Assembly: GCF_000954115.1 (NCBI RefSeq)
Contig: NZ_CP010797.1
Coordinates: 3,720,001-3,784,000 of the forward strand
DNA: 64,000 bases
Origin: Rhodococcus sp. B7740
GTDB taxonomy: Bacteria; Actinomycetota; Actinomycetes; Mycobacteriales; Mycobacteriaceae
Reading direction: 5' to 3'
This document shows positions 42,311 to 51,693 of this stretch, piece after piece. The notes beneath the pieces were generated by a model, which was not told the DNA's origin, made no database searches, and saw only the letters and a program-made list of their open reading frames with translations. A program made the position numbers and the translations under genes. How positions within the stretch are numbered: the stretch's first letter is position 1; the number at the start of each line of letters is the position of its first letter.

Positions 42311-45300
42311 CTGGCAACGTCCCGTACGACGGCGACCTGCCGCGGTCACGCCTGCCCGCGTCGCAGGTGTTCCGACGAACGACGCCACCGCGGTCCGCGC
42401 CCTGGGAGCGGCAGGCGCGGCCGGAGCTGCGCTCGTACCCGGCACCGCCGCCGCTCGACGGGCAGCCCGCCGCCGACGACACCGTCACCCAACTCATCCC
42501 GCGCTTCCGCGAGGAGGATTACCCGCAGGCACCCTCCGGAACGGTCCCGCCGACAGAGCTTCCGCCGAAGGGGTCCGACTCGGCGCCGCAACCCGAGCCG
42601 AAACCGCAGAAGTCACTGCTGGCTGCGTCGGGTTCGATCGCGGTGGCGACCCTGGTCAGCCGAATCACCGGATTCGCCAAGCAGGTCGCCATGACGGCCA
42701 CCCTCGGGGCAGGGCTGGCCAGTGCGTTCACCGTCTCGACGATCCTGCCGAACATGATCTCCGAACTGGTCCTCGGTGCGGTGCTCGGAGCGATCGTCGT
42801 TCCGGTGTTGGTCCGGGCCGAGCAGGAGGACGCCGACGGCGGGCGAGCATTCGTTCGACGGCTGTTCACCATCGCGGTGGCGCTGCTCGGAACCGTGGCG
42901 CTGGCCGCAACGATCGCGGCCCCGCTGCTGGCGCGGCTGATGCTCGACGGCGATCCGAAGGTCAACGAGGACCTGACCATCGCGTTCACCTACCTGGTGT
43001 TGCCCGCGCTGATGTTCTACGGATTGTCCGGCCTGCTCACGGCGGTGCTCAACACCCGGCAGAACTTCAAGCCCGGGGCCTGGGCACCGGTGTACAACAA
43101 CCTGATCGTGCTCGGCGTCTTCGCGCTGTACTTCTTCATGCCGGGCGAGATCAGCGTGAACCCGGTCGAGATGGGCAACCCCAAACTCCTCGTTCTCGGC
43201 CTCGGAGTCACTGCCGGTGTCATCACCCAGGTCGTCGCGCTGATCCCGGCTCTGCGCCGTGAACGCATCGACCTGCGCCCGCTCTGGGGATTCGACGAGC
43301 GCCTGAAGAAGTTCGGCGCGATGGCCGCCGCGATCGTGCTCTACGTCGTCATCAGCCAGATCGGGCTGATCGTGGCCACCAGGATCGCGTCGGGCACCGA
43401 CGACGCGAGCAACGTGATCTACTCGCAGGCCTGGATCGTCCTGCAGCTGCCTTACGGCATCCTCGGCGTGACGGTTCTGACGGCCATCATGCCCAGACTC
43501 AGCCGCAACGCCGCCAACGGTGACACCCCGTCCGTCGTCGACGACCTCTCGGTCGCCACCCGCCTGACGATGGTCGCGCTGGTGCCGATCGTGGTGTTCC
43601 TGACCTTCGCGGGACCGTGGGTGGGCGAGGCGCTGTACGGCTTCGGCCGGTTCGCCGATGTCGCACCCCGACTCGGCGAGGCCGTGAGCTGGTCGGCGTT
43701 CTCCCTCATCCCGTACGCCCTCGTCCTGATCCATCTCCGCGTGTTCTACGCCCGCGAGAAGGCCTGGACGCCGACGTGGATCATCCTCGGCATCACCGCC
43801 GTCAAGATCGGACTGTCTCTGCTCGCCCCGATCGTCGCGTCCGACCCGGATCAGGTGGTGCTGCTCCTCGGCGCAGCGACCGGCCTCGGGTATACGGTCG
43901 GCGCGATCATCGGCGGATACCTGCTACACAAGAGCCTGGGCCGCCTGCGGATGGCCAACGTCGGCAAGACGGTCTGGCTGGTCCTCATCGCCTCACTGGC
44001 CGGCGGTGCGGCCATGCTCGCGATCGACCGGATCCTGGGTCTCGACGCCATGACGAACGGCTGGATCGGCAACTTCGTCCGCGTCGCGATCGACGCCGTC
44101 ATCATGCTCGGCATCACCTTCTCGATACTCTGGTTCGGCAAGATTCCCGAAGTCCTGGCAGTCACCGTGGCCCTGAGCCGCGTCGTTCGGAAATTCCGCG
44201 GCACAACTGCTCGGACGGACACCGATCCGGCCGCCGCAGAAACCGGCGTGATTCCGGTTATTCGAACCGAGCCCACATGGGACACTGCGCGGGATCGGCT
44301 CCCGTACCCTGGTCATCGGCACCCGGGGGCAGAAGCCAACGCAGGTCGACCTTTTGCAGGACAACACGGGGCATATTCGCCTGAAGGAGTGACAGTGACC
44401 GACGACGAAGTTGCTGGGGGGCCGGCACAATCTCCAGCAAGCGAAGCCGACCGAACGAGCGGCGGCGGCGTCGAGGTCGACACCCAGGACCGCACCGAAC
44501 CCGTGAAGGCCGACGCTGCCTCGCCATCGAAGAGTGCGAAGCCCGCCGAGACACCGAAGCCGGCCGAGACACCGGCCGAGCCGAAGGCTGCACCCGAAGC
44601 GAAGAAGTCGGCCGCAGCTCCCGAGCCGGACGCCGAGAAGGCAGCCGACAAGCCTGCCCCGAAGCCGGCCGACAAGACGGTCTCCATCTCCAAGGCCGCT
44701 CTCGCGGCGCGTCCGACCGACAAGACCGTCTCCATCTCGAAGGCCGATCTCCCGGTCGAAGCCGACAGCGACAAGAAGGCCACACAGGAGTCGAAGCCTG
44801 CGGCCGACGCTGAGTCCACAGCGGATGCGGATTCCGAGAAGACCGAAGCGGCACCGGCCACACCCGACGCCTCCGACTCGGACAGCACCGACGAGGGTGC
44901 CACTGCAGCAGCCCCGGCGAGCGCTCCCGAGCGCACGCTCCGCGGCCCGACGCTCATTCCCGGTGCCTCCGTTGCCGGTGGCCGCTACCGACTGCTGGCA
45001 CCTCACGGCGGAGCACGTGGACTCAAGTTCTGGCAGGCACACGACGTCAAGCTCGATCGCGAGGTCGCTTTGACGTTCGTCGACGCCGATCAGCAATCGA
45101 CCGCCTCGACCGACGACCGCACGCAGGGACCGCAGGCGATTCTCTCGCGCACGCTGCGTCTGGGTCGGATCAATTCGCCCGGCCTCGCCCGCGTGCTCGA
45201 CGTGGTACGTGGCAGCTCCGGCGGCATCGTCGTCGCGGAGTGGACTCCCGGCCGCTCACTGCGTGAGATGGCCGACACCGTGCCCTCACCGACCGGCGCT

Positions 45301-46482
45301 GCGCGTGCGATCAAGGTCCTCGCCGCAGCGGCCGAGGCAGCGCACCGCAGCGGAGGTGCCCTGTCGATCGACCACCCCGATCGGGTGCGTATCAGCTCGA
45401 GCGGCAACGCCGTCCTCGCATTCCCCGCGACACTGGCCGACGCCGACCCGAGTTCGGACGTCCGCGGACTCGGCGCGATGCTCTACGCCCTGATCACCGC
45501 CAAGTGGCCGCTGTCCGACACCACCGGCGATGCCGTCGTGTCCGGTGATGCAGCTCCGGCACGCAGCGTCGGTGGCATGCGTCCGGCCGACCGTGACGAC
45601 AAGGGTGCCCCGCTCGAGCCGAGGCAGGTTCGTCCGGACGTTCCGTTCGAGATCTCCGCCGTCGCCGTGCGGGCATTGGAACAGAACAGCGGCATCAGGA
45701 CCGCTGCCACCGTGCAGCACGTTCTCGATCAAGCAGCAGTGGTCAACGACAAGACGGATCTGATGCCGGCGCTGCGACTGGGCCAACGAGCGCCAGGTGC
45801 CAGTGGGCACTCGCTCGCCGATCCCGAGGAGATCGCTGCCGAGAAGGCCAAGTCGATGCGCACCAACATCGCCATCGCGGTGCTCGGTGCCCTGACGGTG
45901 GTGGTTCTCGCATTCGCCGGCTTCTGGCTGTTCACCTCGATTGCCGGCAACGACACCGACACTCCGCTCGACACCCAGGACTTCGGTCTCACCACTCCTG
46001 CCACGGCGCCACCGGCGGGCGATGCGACCGCTGCGCCGCCGGCCGAGACCGGTGGACCCGTGGCGATGGAGGACGTCAGCGTGTTCTCACCTCAGGGTTC
46101 CGCCGACAACCCCAGCACCGCGTCCAACGCGATCGACAACGACCCCAGCACAGCGTGGACGACCGACTCGTACTTCCAGCAGTTCCCGGCCCTCAAGAAC
46201 GGCGTCGGGCTGCTCGTGTCCATTCCGTCCTCGACGCTGCAGAACGCATGGATCGAGTCGACATCTCCCGGAACTGTCGTCGAGATCCGGTCGGCCCCGA
46301 ACGGCTCGCCCAGTCTCAGCGACACCACGCTCCTCGGTGAAGCCACACTGCAGAACGGCCGCACCGACATCGCCCTGAGCGACGCGGAGCCGACCGCGAA
46401 CGTGCTCGTCTGGATCACCCGACTCGGCGAGCAGGGCGGCCGCATCGCCACCTCGATCTCCGGGATCGGTTTCGACTCCTAA
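42307..46482 (+). CDS. murJ: Lipid II flippase MurJ with pseudokinase and extracellular domain
   Basis: 1391 residues, the actinobacterial MviN form. Residues about 100-640 are the 14-helix MOP flippase ('LVSRITGFAKQVAMTATLGA', 'MISELVLGAVLGAIVVPVLV') that moves lipid II outward. A charged linker (about 690-880) rich in Lys/Pro/Ala holds two copies of DKTVSISKA. A pseudokinase follows (about 885-1140; 'GGRYRLLAPHGGARGLKFWQ', 'REVALTFVDAD'), without HRD and DFG motifs. A membrane helix near 1190 ('IAIAVLGALTVVVLAFAGFW') precedes an F5/8-type-like outer domain ('NAIDNDPSTAWTTDSYFQQF'). In mycobacteria, PknB phosphorylates this pseudokinase and FhaA binds it to slow wall synthesis. Confidence 0.93.
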   Translation: MTGNVPYDGDLPRSRLPASQVFRRTTPPRSAPWERQARPELRSYPAPPPLDGQPAADDTVTQLIPRFREEDYPQAPSGTVPPTELPPKGSDSAPQPEPKPQKSLLAASGSIAVATLVSRITGFAKQVAMTATLGAGLASAFTVSTILPNMISELVLGAVLGAIVVPVLVRAEQEDADGGRAFVRRLFTIAVALLGTVALAATIAAPLLARLMLDGDPKVNEDLTIAFTYLVLPALMFYGLSGLLTAVLNTRQNFKPGAWAPVYNNLIVLGVFALYFFMPGEISVNPVEMGNPKLLVLGLGVTAGVITQVVALIPALRRERIDLRPLWGFDERLKKFGAMAAAIVLYVVISQIGLIVATRIASGTDDASNVIYSQAWIVLQLPYGILGVTVLTAIMPRLSRNAANGDTPSVVDDLSVATRLTMVALVPIVVFLTFAGPWVGEALYGFGRFADVAPRLGEAVSWSAFSLIPYALVLIHLRVFYAREKAWTPTWIILGITAVKIGLSLLAPIVASDPDQVVLLLGAATGLGYTVGAIIGGYLLHKSLGRLRMANVGKTVWLVLIASLAGGAAMLAIDRILGLDAMTNGWIGNFVRVAIDAVIMLGITFSILWFGKIPEVLAVTVALSRVVRKFRGTTARTDTDPAAAETGVIPVIRTEPTWDTARDRLPYPGHRHPGAEANAGRPFAGQHGAYSPEGVTVTDDEVAGGPAQSPASEADRTSGGGVEVDTQDRTEPVKADAASPSKSAKPAETPKPAETPAEPKAAPEAKKSAAAPEPDAEKAADKPAPKPADKTVSISKAALAARPTDKTVSISKADLPVEADSDKKATQESKPAADAESTADADSEKTEAAPATPDASDSDSTDEGATAAAPASAPERTLRGPTLIPGASVAGGRYRLLAPHGGARGLKFWQAHDVKLDREVALTFVDADQQSTASTDDRTQGPQAILSRTLRLGRINSPGLARVLDVVRGSSGGIVVAEWTPGRSLREMADTVPSPTGAARAIKVLAAAAEAAHRSGGALSIDHPDRVRISSSGNAVLAFPATLADADPSSDVRGLGAMLYALITAKWPLSDTTGDAVVSGDAAPARSVGGMRPADRDDKGAPLEPRQVRPDVPFEISAVAVRALEQNSGIRTAATVQHVLDQAAVVNDKTDLMPALRLGQRAPGASGHSLADPEEIAAEKAKSMRTNIAIAVLGALTVVVLAFAGFWLFTSIAGNDTDTPLDTQDFGLTTPATAPPAGDATAAPPAETGGPVAMEDVSVFSPQGSADNPSTASNAIDNDPSTAWTTDSYFQQFPALKNGVGLLVSIPSSTLQNAWIESTSPGTVVEIRSAPNGSPSLSDTTLLGEATLQNGRTDIALSDAEPTANVLVWITRLGEQGGRIATSISGIGFDS

Positions 46483-46540
46483 ATCGGGCTTTCGGTAGCC
46501 GATACCGACTTGTTTCGTACTTCGCGGTCTCGATGGCTTA

Positions 46541-46573
46541 GGCTCCCCCCAATGCGTTAACACGGGGGGAGCC
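46541..46573 (+). promoter_or_regulatory. Inverted repeat GGCTCCCCCC / GGGGGGAGCC around the sigM leader
   Basis: Perfect 10-bp arms (46541-46550, 46564-46573) with a 13-base spacer. The right arm contains the GGGGGAG ribosome-binding site, 10 bases before the ATG at 46582, and GTTTTCG follows. As RNA it would hide the ribosome-binding site or act as an attenuator. A TAGGCT hexamer at 46539-46544 overlaps the left arm, so it may instead be a DNA operator. Confidence 0.6.
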
Positions 46574-46581
46574 GTTTTCGT

Positions 46582-47163
46582 ATGACCGAACGTTTCGATT
46601 CGGCGCCAGGGGAGCGCACGGATGCGGAGCTTCTTGCTGCCCATGCGGCCGGGGAGCCGAATGCCTTCGCCACGCTGATCTACCGACATCACGAACATCT
46701 GTGGCTGACGGCTCGACGCACCAGCTACACGCCCGAGGACGCCTCCGATGCTCTGCAGGAGGCACTGCTCTCCGCTCACCGCACGGCCGGGTCGTTTCGC
46801 GCCGACGCCGCGGTGCGAAGTTGGTTACACAAGATCGTCGTCAATGCCTGCCTGGACCGCATCCGAAGAAACAAGGCTCGGCCGTCGGTTCCGTTGAGCG
46901 AGAACGAAAGTCACGAGCCCGTTTCGCCCAGGGACCGGATCTCCGAGACGGAGACGAGCATTCTCGTTCGACAGGCTCTGATGACGTTGCCACCCGACCA
47001 ACGCGCAGCCGTCGTCATCGTGGACATGGAGGGCTATTCGGTGGCCGACGCTGCCGTGTTGCTCGGTGTTCCCACCGGTACCGTCAAGAGTCGATGCGCC
47101 CGCGGCCGCCTCAAACTCTCGACACAGCTCGCGTATCTGAAAGATGCAGGGAACCGAATCTGA
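46582..47163 (+). CDS. sigM: ECF sigma factor SigM
   Basis: 193 residues. Region 2 'HAAGEPNAFATLIYRHHEHL' through 'TPEDASDALQEALLSAHRTA' and 'SFRADAAVRSWLHKIVVNAC'; region 4 'ALMTLPPDQRAAVVIVDMEG' and 'YSVADAAVLLGVPTGTVKSR'. Directs RNA polymerase to stress promoters; in mycobacteria SigM controls ESX and surface-lipid genes. Placed between murJ and its anti-sigma gene as in mycobacteria. The start codon follows the GC-rich inverted repeat. Confidence 0.93.
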   Translation: MTERFDSAPGERTDAELLAAHAAGEPNAFATLIYRHHEHLWLTARRTSYTPEDASDALQEALLSAHRTAGSFRADAAVRSWLHKIVVNACLDRIRRNKARPSVPLSENESHEPVSPRDRISETETSILVRQALMTLPPDQRAAVVIVDMEGYSVADAAVLLGVPTGTVKSRCARGRLKLSTQLAYLKDAGNRI

Positions 47164-47192
47164 CCCTCTCGCGTCTATACCGTGTGAGAGGG
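47164..47192 (+). promoter_or_regulatory. Inverted repeat between sigM and the anti-sigma gene
   Basis: CCCTCTC (47164-47170) and GAGAGGG (47186-47192) flank a 15-base loop, directly after the sigM stop codon. It could be an mRNA hairpin setting the ratio of sigma to anti-sigma protein, or an operator. Confidence 0.4.
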
Positions 47193-47222
47193 AAAGCAGA
47201 TTCGGCGGAGGGAGGCAGGAAC

Positions 47223-47951
47223 GTGTCGTCGAGCACCGACGCTCCACAAGCCCCGTTCTCGCCGGAACTACTCGCCGATCTGCATGCGGATGCACTTCCC
47301 GAGGACGTCAGCAGACGACTGTGGCCACTGGTTCGTCTCGACGAGGATTCGATGCGGATCCTCGCCGGTCTCGACGCCGTCTCGGCTCGACTCCACGAGA
47401 TGGGTGAGGACCCCACCGGAACGTTGTCGATTCCGCCCGAGGTCGCCCGGCAGATCGACCGCACTATCCAGACGGTCGAGCGATCGGCATCCGCGCCGGA
47501 GGTCATCGTTCCGCTCCGTCCCCGAAGACGACGTGTCGTCCTCGGAACTGCCGCTGCCGCAGCACTTCTGGTGGCCGGGTCGGTTGCCGTCGTGGCACTG
47601 CTGTACACCCCGAAGGAACCCGAATCGATCGCCGCCGACCCGTCGCAGGCTCCGGATTCGTCTCTGGTGCTCGATTCCGCCGACCTCGATTCCGGTTTCG
47701 CCTTCAGCATCATCGGCAAGCGCGATCCCGGAGCACTCGCCGATCCGGCCGATCTCGCTGCCTGCCTTCGGTCCAACGATGTGGATCCGGCCACCACCGT
47801 TCTCGGCTCCAGTCGAGTGCGCGTCGACGGCCGAGACGGAACCCTGCTCGTCCTCGCCGGAGCACAGCCCTCACAGTTCATCGCCCTCGCGGTGGGCAAC
47901 GACTGCGGCACCGCCAACCCCGACGTGCTCACGCGTCGCGATATCGGCTGA
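47223..47951 (+). CDS. Anti-sigma-M factor, membrane-bound
   Basis: 242 residues. The cytoplasmic N-terminal half (1-105) starts 'SPELLADLHADALPEDVSRR', a sigma-binding region of the actinobacterial RsmA type. A single membrane helix 'VLGTAAAAALLVAGSVAVVA' (about 107-126) is followed by an extracytoplasmic domain of about 115 residues ('SGFAFSIIGKRDPGALADPA') with two cysteines ('LAACLRSNDV' and 'GNDCG'). It holds SigM inactive until a signal arrives. GTG 47223 was chosen for its strong GGAGGGAGG site 7 bases upstream. Coupled with sigM. Confidence 0.87.
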   Translation: MSSSTDAPQAPFSPELLADLHADALPEDVSRRLWPLVRLDEDSMRILAGLDAVSARLHEMGEDPTGTLSIPPEVARQIDRTIQTVERSASAPEVIVPLRPRRRRVVLGTAAAAALLVAGSVAVVALLYTPKEPESIAADPSQAPDSSLVLDSADLDSGFAFSIIGKRDPGALADPADLAACLRSNDVDPATTVLGSSRVRVDGRDGTLLVLAGAQPSQFIALAVGNDCGTANPDVLTRRDIG

Positions 47952-47966
47952 CGGATCTCTCACCGG

Positions 47967-47992
47967 GGAACAACTGCCTCTAGGGTGGTGTT
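47967..47992 (+). promoter_or_regulatory. Candidate ECF (SigH/SigR-type) promoter of trxB-trxA
   Basis: GGAAC at 47967-47971 and GTT at 47990-47992, 18 bases apart, fit the GGAAT-N18-GTT pattern used by disulfide-stress sigma factors SigR/SigH, whose known targets include thioredoxin genes. Confidence 0.5.
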
Positions 47993-48077
47993 GACCAGAT
48001 GTACGTCGACAGTGGTGTGCGCTGAGCACTCGCTTGTCGACGACACGTACACGCCGCACAAGATCGGAAGGTCTGCA

Positions 48078-49067
48078 TTGAGTACCCCCAAGGTTCACGA
48101 TCTCATCATCGTCGGCTCGGGACCGGCCGGTTACACCGCCGGCGTCTACGCCGCACGCGCGGAACTGGAACCGATCCTGTTCGAGGGAACGCAGTTCGGT
48201 GGTGCGCTGATGACCACGACCGAGGTCGAGAATTTCCCCGGGTTCCGCGAGGGCATCATGGGCCCCGATCTGATGGAACAGATGCGCGAGCAAGCTCAGC
48301 GATTCGGTGCCGACATCCGAACCGAGGATGTCGAGGAGCTCGACCTGACCGGCCCGATCAAGACCGTCTCTGCCGGCGGCGAGACCTACCGGGCTCGCGC
48401 GATCATCCTCGCGATGGGCGCAGCAGCTCGCTACCTGTCCATCCCGGGTGAGGAGAAGCTGCTCGGACGCGGTGTCAGCGCCTGCGCCACCTGTGACGGC
48501 TTCTTCTTCCGCGATCAGGACATCGCCGTCATCGGTGGTGGCGACTCGGCCATGGAGGAAGCGACCTTCCTCACCCGCTTCGCACGCAGTGTCACCATCG
48601 TGCACCGCCGCAGCGAGTTCCGGGCGTCGCGCATCATGCTCGAGCGCGCCAAGAACAACGACAAGATCCGCTTCCTGACCGACACCAAGGTGCTCGAGGT
48701 CCTCGGCGACACGAGCGTGACCGGACTGTCGCTCGAACACGCCGACACCGGCGAGAAGACCACCCTGGACGTGACCGGAATGTTCGTGGCGATCGGTCAC
48801 GACCCCCGCAACGAACTGGTCAAGGGCCAGGTCGAGCTCGACGACGCCGGCTACGTCAAGGTCGCGTCGCCCACTTCGGCCACGTCCATCGAAGGCGTGT
48901 TCGCTGCCGGAGACCTCGTCGATCACGTGTACCAGCAGGCCATCACCGCTGCGGGTACGGGCTGCACCGCGTCGATCGACGCCGAGCGTTGGTTGGCCGA
49001 GCAGGGCGATATCACCACCAACACACTCGAACACGCCGACCAACCGGTCGACGCCGTCAACGCCTGA
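48078..49067 (+). CDS. trxB: Thioredoxin reductase
   Basis: 329 residues, FAD/NADPH disulfide reductase that keeps thioredoxin reduced. FAD site '[20 protein letters not shown]' at the N-terminus, redox-active '[20 protein letters not shown]' (CATC, about residues 137-140), NADPH site '[16 protein letters not shown]', and C-terminal '[20 protein letters not shown]'. Start TTG 48078 after GGAAGG; the longer frame from 47985 adds a stretch that does not match the family. Operon with trxA, 34 bases apart. Confidence 0.95.
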   Translation: MSTPKVHDLIIVGSGPAGYTAGVYAARAELEPILFEGTQFGGALMTTTEVENFPGFREGIMGPDLMEQMREQAQRFGADIRTEDVEELDLTGPIKTVSAGGETYRARAIILAMGAAARYLSIPGEEKLLGRGVSACATCDGFFFRDQDIAVIGGGDSAMEEATFLTRFARSVTIVHRRSEFRASRIMLERAKNNDKIRFLTDTKVLEVLGDTSVTGLSLEHADTGEKTTLDVTGMFVAIGHDPRNELVKGQVELDDAGYVKVASPTSATSIEGVFAAGDLVDHVYQQAITAAGTGCTASIDAERWLAEQGDITTNTLEHADQPVDAVNA

Positions 49068-49101
49068 CAGGCACCGAGCTTCCAATATCGAGGAGATAGA
49101 T

Positions 49102-49434
49102 ATGTCCGACGACAAGAGCACCGTCACCATCACCGACGCATCGTTCGTCGACGATGTTCTGACCAGTGAGAAGCCCGTCCTGGTCGATTTCTGGGCCACC
49201 TGGTGCGGCCCGTGCAAGATGGTCGCCCCGGTTCTCGAGGAGATCGCGGCCGAGCACAAGGACAAGCTCACCATCGCCAAGCTCGACATCGACGCCAACC
49301 CGCAGGCCGCCCGCGACTTCAAGGTCATGTCGATTCCGACGCTGATCCTCTTCCAGGGCGGCAAGCCGGTCAAGCAAATTGTCGGCGCAAAGGGCAAGGC
49401 CGCGCTGCTCAAGGACCTCGAAGGCGTTATCTGA
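49102..49434 (+). CDS. trxA: Thioredoxin
   Basis: 110 residues, small disulfide carrier. Active site 'VLVDFWATWCGPCKMVAPVL' (WCGPC at residues about 33-37), 'KLDIDANPQAARDFKVMSIP' with the cis-Pro and 'LILFQGGKPVKQIVGAKGKA'. Reduced by the TrxB encoded just upstream. GAGGAGATAG precedes the ATG. Named trxC in M. tuberculosis at this locus. Confidence 0.96.
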   Translation: MSDDKSTVTITDASFVDDVLTSEKPVLVDFWATWCGPCKMVAPVLEEIAAEHKDKLTIAKLDIDANPQAARDFKVMSIPTLILFQGGKPVKQIVGAKGKAALLKDLEGVI

Positions 49435-49570
49435 CTCACCCGCACACCGTGTGGATTGCAGCGGAAGCCAGTCTTTCTGCGACAATCATCTGATGTGCCG
49501 ATGCTTCGGCATCGGCACATCGGCCGCGAGGTGCGAGTGCCGTCGGAACGATCGAGAGGCTTTGTCGAGG

Positions 49571-50764
49571 ATGCAGGAACTCAGTCACGGCGATTCCGGA
49601 CCCGCCGTCGCCGAGGTCCGCGGCACCCTGTCGGCACTCGGCTTTCTCCACGAAGCAGTCGTTCCCCCAGGTCCGATGGCCGACGGCCACTGGACCGCTC
49701 CCGGATCCGTGTTCGACGGTGCCCTCGGAGGTGCCGTGCGCGCCTTCCAACAACACCGCGGCCTGCTGGTCGACGGCGTGGTGGGCCCGGCCACGTATCG
49801 CGCGTTGAAAGAGGCGTCGTATCGCCTCGGCGCTCGAACCCTCATCTATCAGCTGTCCGCTCCGCTGTACGGCGACGACGTCGCCTCGTTGCAAACGAGA
49901 CTTCAGGATCTCGGCTTCTACAGCGAACGCGTCGACGGCTTCTTCGGTCCGCGCACACACGAGGGTCTGTCCTCGTTCCAGCGCGAGATCGGGCTTTCCC
50001 CCGACGGCATCTGTGGGCCTGCGACTCTGCGCTCTCTGGACCTTCTCGGAACTCGTGTCACCGGTGGATCCCCTCACGCCATGAGCGAGGAAGAACTCGT
50101 TCGTAAGTCCGGCCCGCAGTTGACCGGCAAGCGCATCGTCATCGACCCCGATCTCGGCGGAGCAGACACCGGACACATCGTCGACGGAGCGTTTGGCCGA
50201 GTCTCCGAATCGGAGATTCTGTGGGATCTGGCCAGTCGGCTCGAGGGCCGCATGGCCGCGACCGGCATGGAGACGTTCCTCTCCCGTGCGCGCGGAACCA
50301 ATCCTTCGGTTGCCGACCGCGCCGAGACCGCAAATGCCTGGGGTGCCGATCTGATGATCTCGTTGCGCTGCGCATCGAGCACCAGCCCCATGGCCAACGG
50401 TGTCGCAAGCTTCCACTTCGGTAACTCGCACGGATCCACCTCGATGATCGGCCAGGTACTGACCAGCTACGTGCAGCGTGAAATCGTCGCTCGCACACCG
50501 CTTCTGGACTGCCGTAGCCACGGCCGCACGTGGGATCTGTTGCGTCTGACCAACATGCCGACCATCCAGATCGACCTCGGCTACCTCACCAACGAATCCG
50601 ATGTCGACGTGCTCAGCGACCCGAAGTTTCGCGACATCATCGCCGAAGCAATTCTGATCGCCGTCAAACGTCTGTATCTACTCGGGCAGGACGATCAGCC
50701 GACCGGAACGTTCACCTTCGCGGAGTTGCTCGCCGAAGAACTCGCAGCCTCCGATCGCCCCTGA
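49571..50764 (+). CDS. cwlM: CwlM-type peptidoglycan-synthesis regulator (inactive amidase)
   Basis: 397 residues. Two peptidoglycan-binding modules ('GGAVRAFQQHRGLLVDGVVG' near 55-75 and 'DVASLQTRLQDLGFYSERVD', 'EGLSSFQREIGLSPDGICGP'), then an amidase_3 fold ('GKRIVIDPDLGGADTGHIVD' near 190). The zinc His of the active D-P-G-H-G-G motif is Leu here, so it should be catalytically dead, as in mycobacterial CwlM. The C-terminus 'QPTGTFTFAELLAEELAASD' holds the Thr residues phosphorylated by PknB in mycobacteria, where CwlM then activates MurA. No signal peptide, consistent with a cytosolic role. ATG 49571 was preferred. Confidence 0.92.
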   Translation: MQELSHGDSGPAVAEVRGTLSALGFLHEAVVPPGPMADGHWTAPGSVFDGALGGAVRAFQQHRGLLVDGVVGPATYRALKEASYRLGARTLIYQLSAPLYGDDVASLQTRLQDLGFYSERVDGFFGPRTHEGLSSFQREIGLSPDGICGPATLRSLDLLGTRVTGGSPHAMSEEELVRKSGPQLTGKRIVIDPDLGGADTGHIVDGAFGRVSESEILWDLASRLEGRMAATGMETFLSRARGTNPSVADRAETANAWGADLMISLRCASSTSPMANGVASFHFGNSHGSTSMIGQVLTSYVQREIVARTPLLDCRSHGRTWDLLRLTNMPTIQIDLGYLTNESDVDVLSDPKFRDIIAEAILIAVKRLYLLGQDDQPTGTFTFAELLAEELAASDRP

Positions 50765-50798
50765 CCGACCGCACACGAACGTGTCGATCGGTGAGTAC

Positions 50799-51479
50799 TC
50801 AGCGCGCTCCGACGGTCGACTTCTGCTCGATGTCGACGACGGAGATACTCGCCGCGATCAGTAGCTGCTCGAGTGCGGATTCGACGTCCTGCTTCCATCC
50901 GTGATCACGATCGAGCTCGAGCCGTAGTCTCGGGAATCTGTGGTGGGGAGCGATGACCTCGAACCCGACCTTCTCGAGGAAATCCGCTTCGATCATGCAC
51001 GTCGATGCCGAACACGTCAGTTGTGCGGTGGCGTTGGGAACCACCGGCGCAGCATCGTCGGCGTTGCGTCGAATGCCGAACGCTTCCAGAGCGCGAACGC
51101 CACGATTGACCAGATCACCCACGACCGCCTGGATCAGGGTCGCCGAATGCAGATCCGCATCGTCGGGCGAATCGATGCGGAGTTGCGTCAGTAGGACCGC
51201 ATCGTGGCTGACGGGCGAAGTCGGGAACGTCGCCGCGCGTGGAACTGCTCGGGGTGGGCAGTAGAGCGCGCAGCCGATCGTCCTGCCATCGATGGACAGC
51301 AACTGCCCACACGATCCCCACTCGAGCATGATGGTCGACAGCCATACTTCGTTCTCGAATTCGAGATCGACCGACGAACTCTCCGACGCGGGATCGAGTA
51401 CCCAGAAGCTGCACCGCCGCGAATGCGTCGGCAAGTGCTCGAACGAACCGAGCGTCACTCCGGTCACCATCGCCGACAC
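50799..51479 (-). CDS. GNAT-type acetyltransferase-like protein (Rv3916c-type)
   Basis: 226 residues. A modified GNAT fold: 'WGSCGQLLSIDGRTIGCALY' near residue 55, 'DAVLLTQLRIDSPDDADLHS' near 93 and 'ATLIQAVVGDLVNRGVRALE' after it (acetyl-CoA-binding helix region), 'IEADFLEKVGFEVIAPHHRF' near 165. It occupies the conserved place between cwlM and parB. Substrate unknown. In-frame ATG 51470 is an equally plausible start. Confidence 0.78.
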   Translation of the reverse strand: MSAMVTGVTLGSFEHLPTHSRRCSFWVLDPASESSSVDLEFENEVWLSTIMLEWGSCGQLLSIDGRTIGCALYCPPRAVPRAATFPTSPVSHDAVLLTQLRIDSPDDADLHSATLIQAVVGDLVNRGVRALEAFGIRRNADDAAPVVPNATAQLTCSASTCMIEADFLEKVGFEVIAPHHRFPRLRLELDRDHGWKQDVESALEQLLIAASISVVDIEQKSTVGAR

Positions 51480-51693
51480 CGCTTACCTCAGCCTTCGTGC
51501 ACTCGTTCAACGCGAGAATTCTCCGTCGGAGTCGATCCGCTCCTCGACAAGGATGTCACATGGGTTGTTCCGCAGGCGTCACCCCCGCCATTCCATCGTC
51601 GAACCCGTCGAGCGGAGCGAATCATTCAAATGCGTTGTATGACAATATCTTTCGACCCTTTTGCGAACATTCGTGACCGCCTCCGACCGAGCT

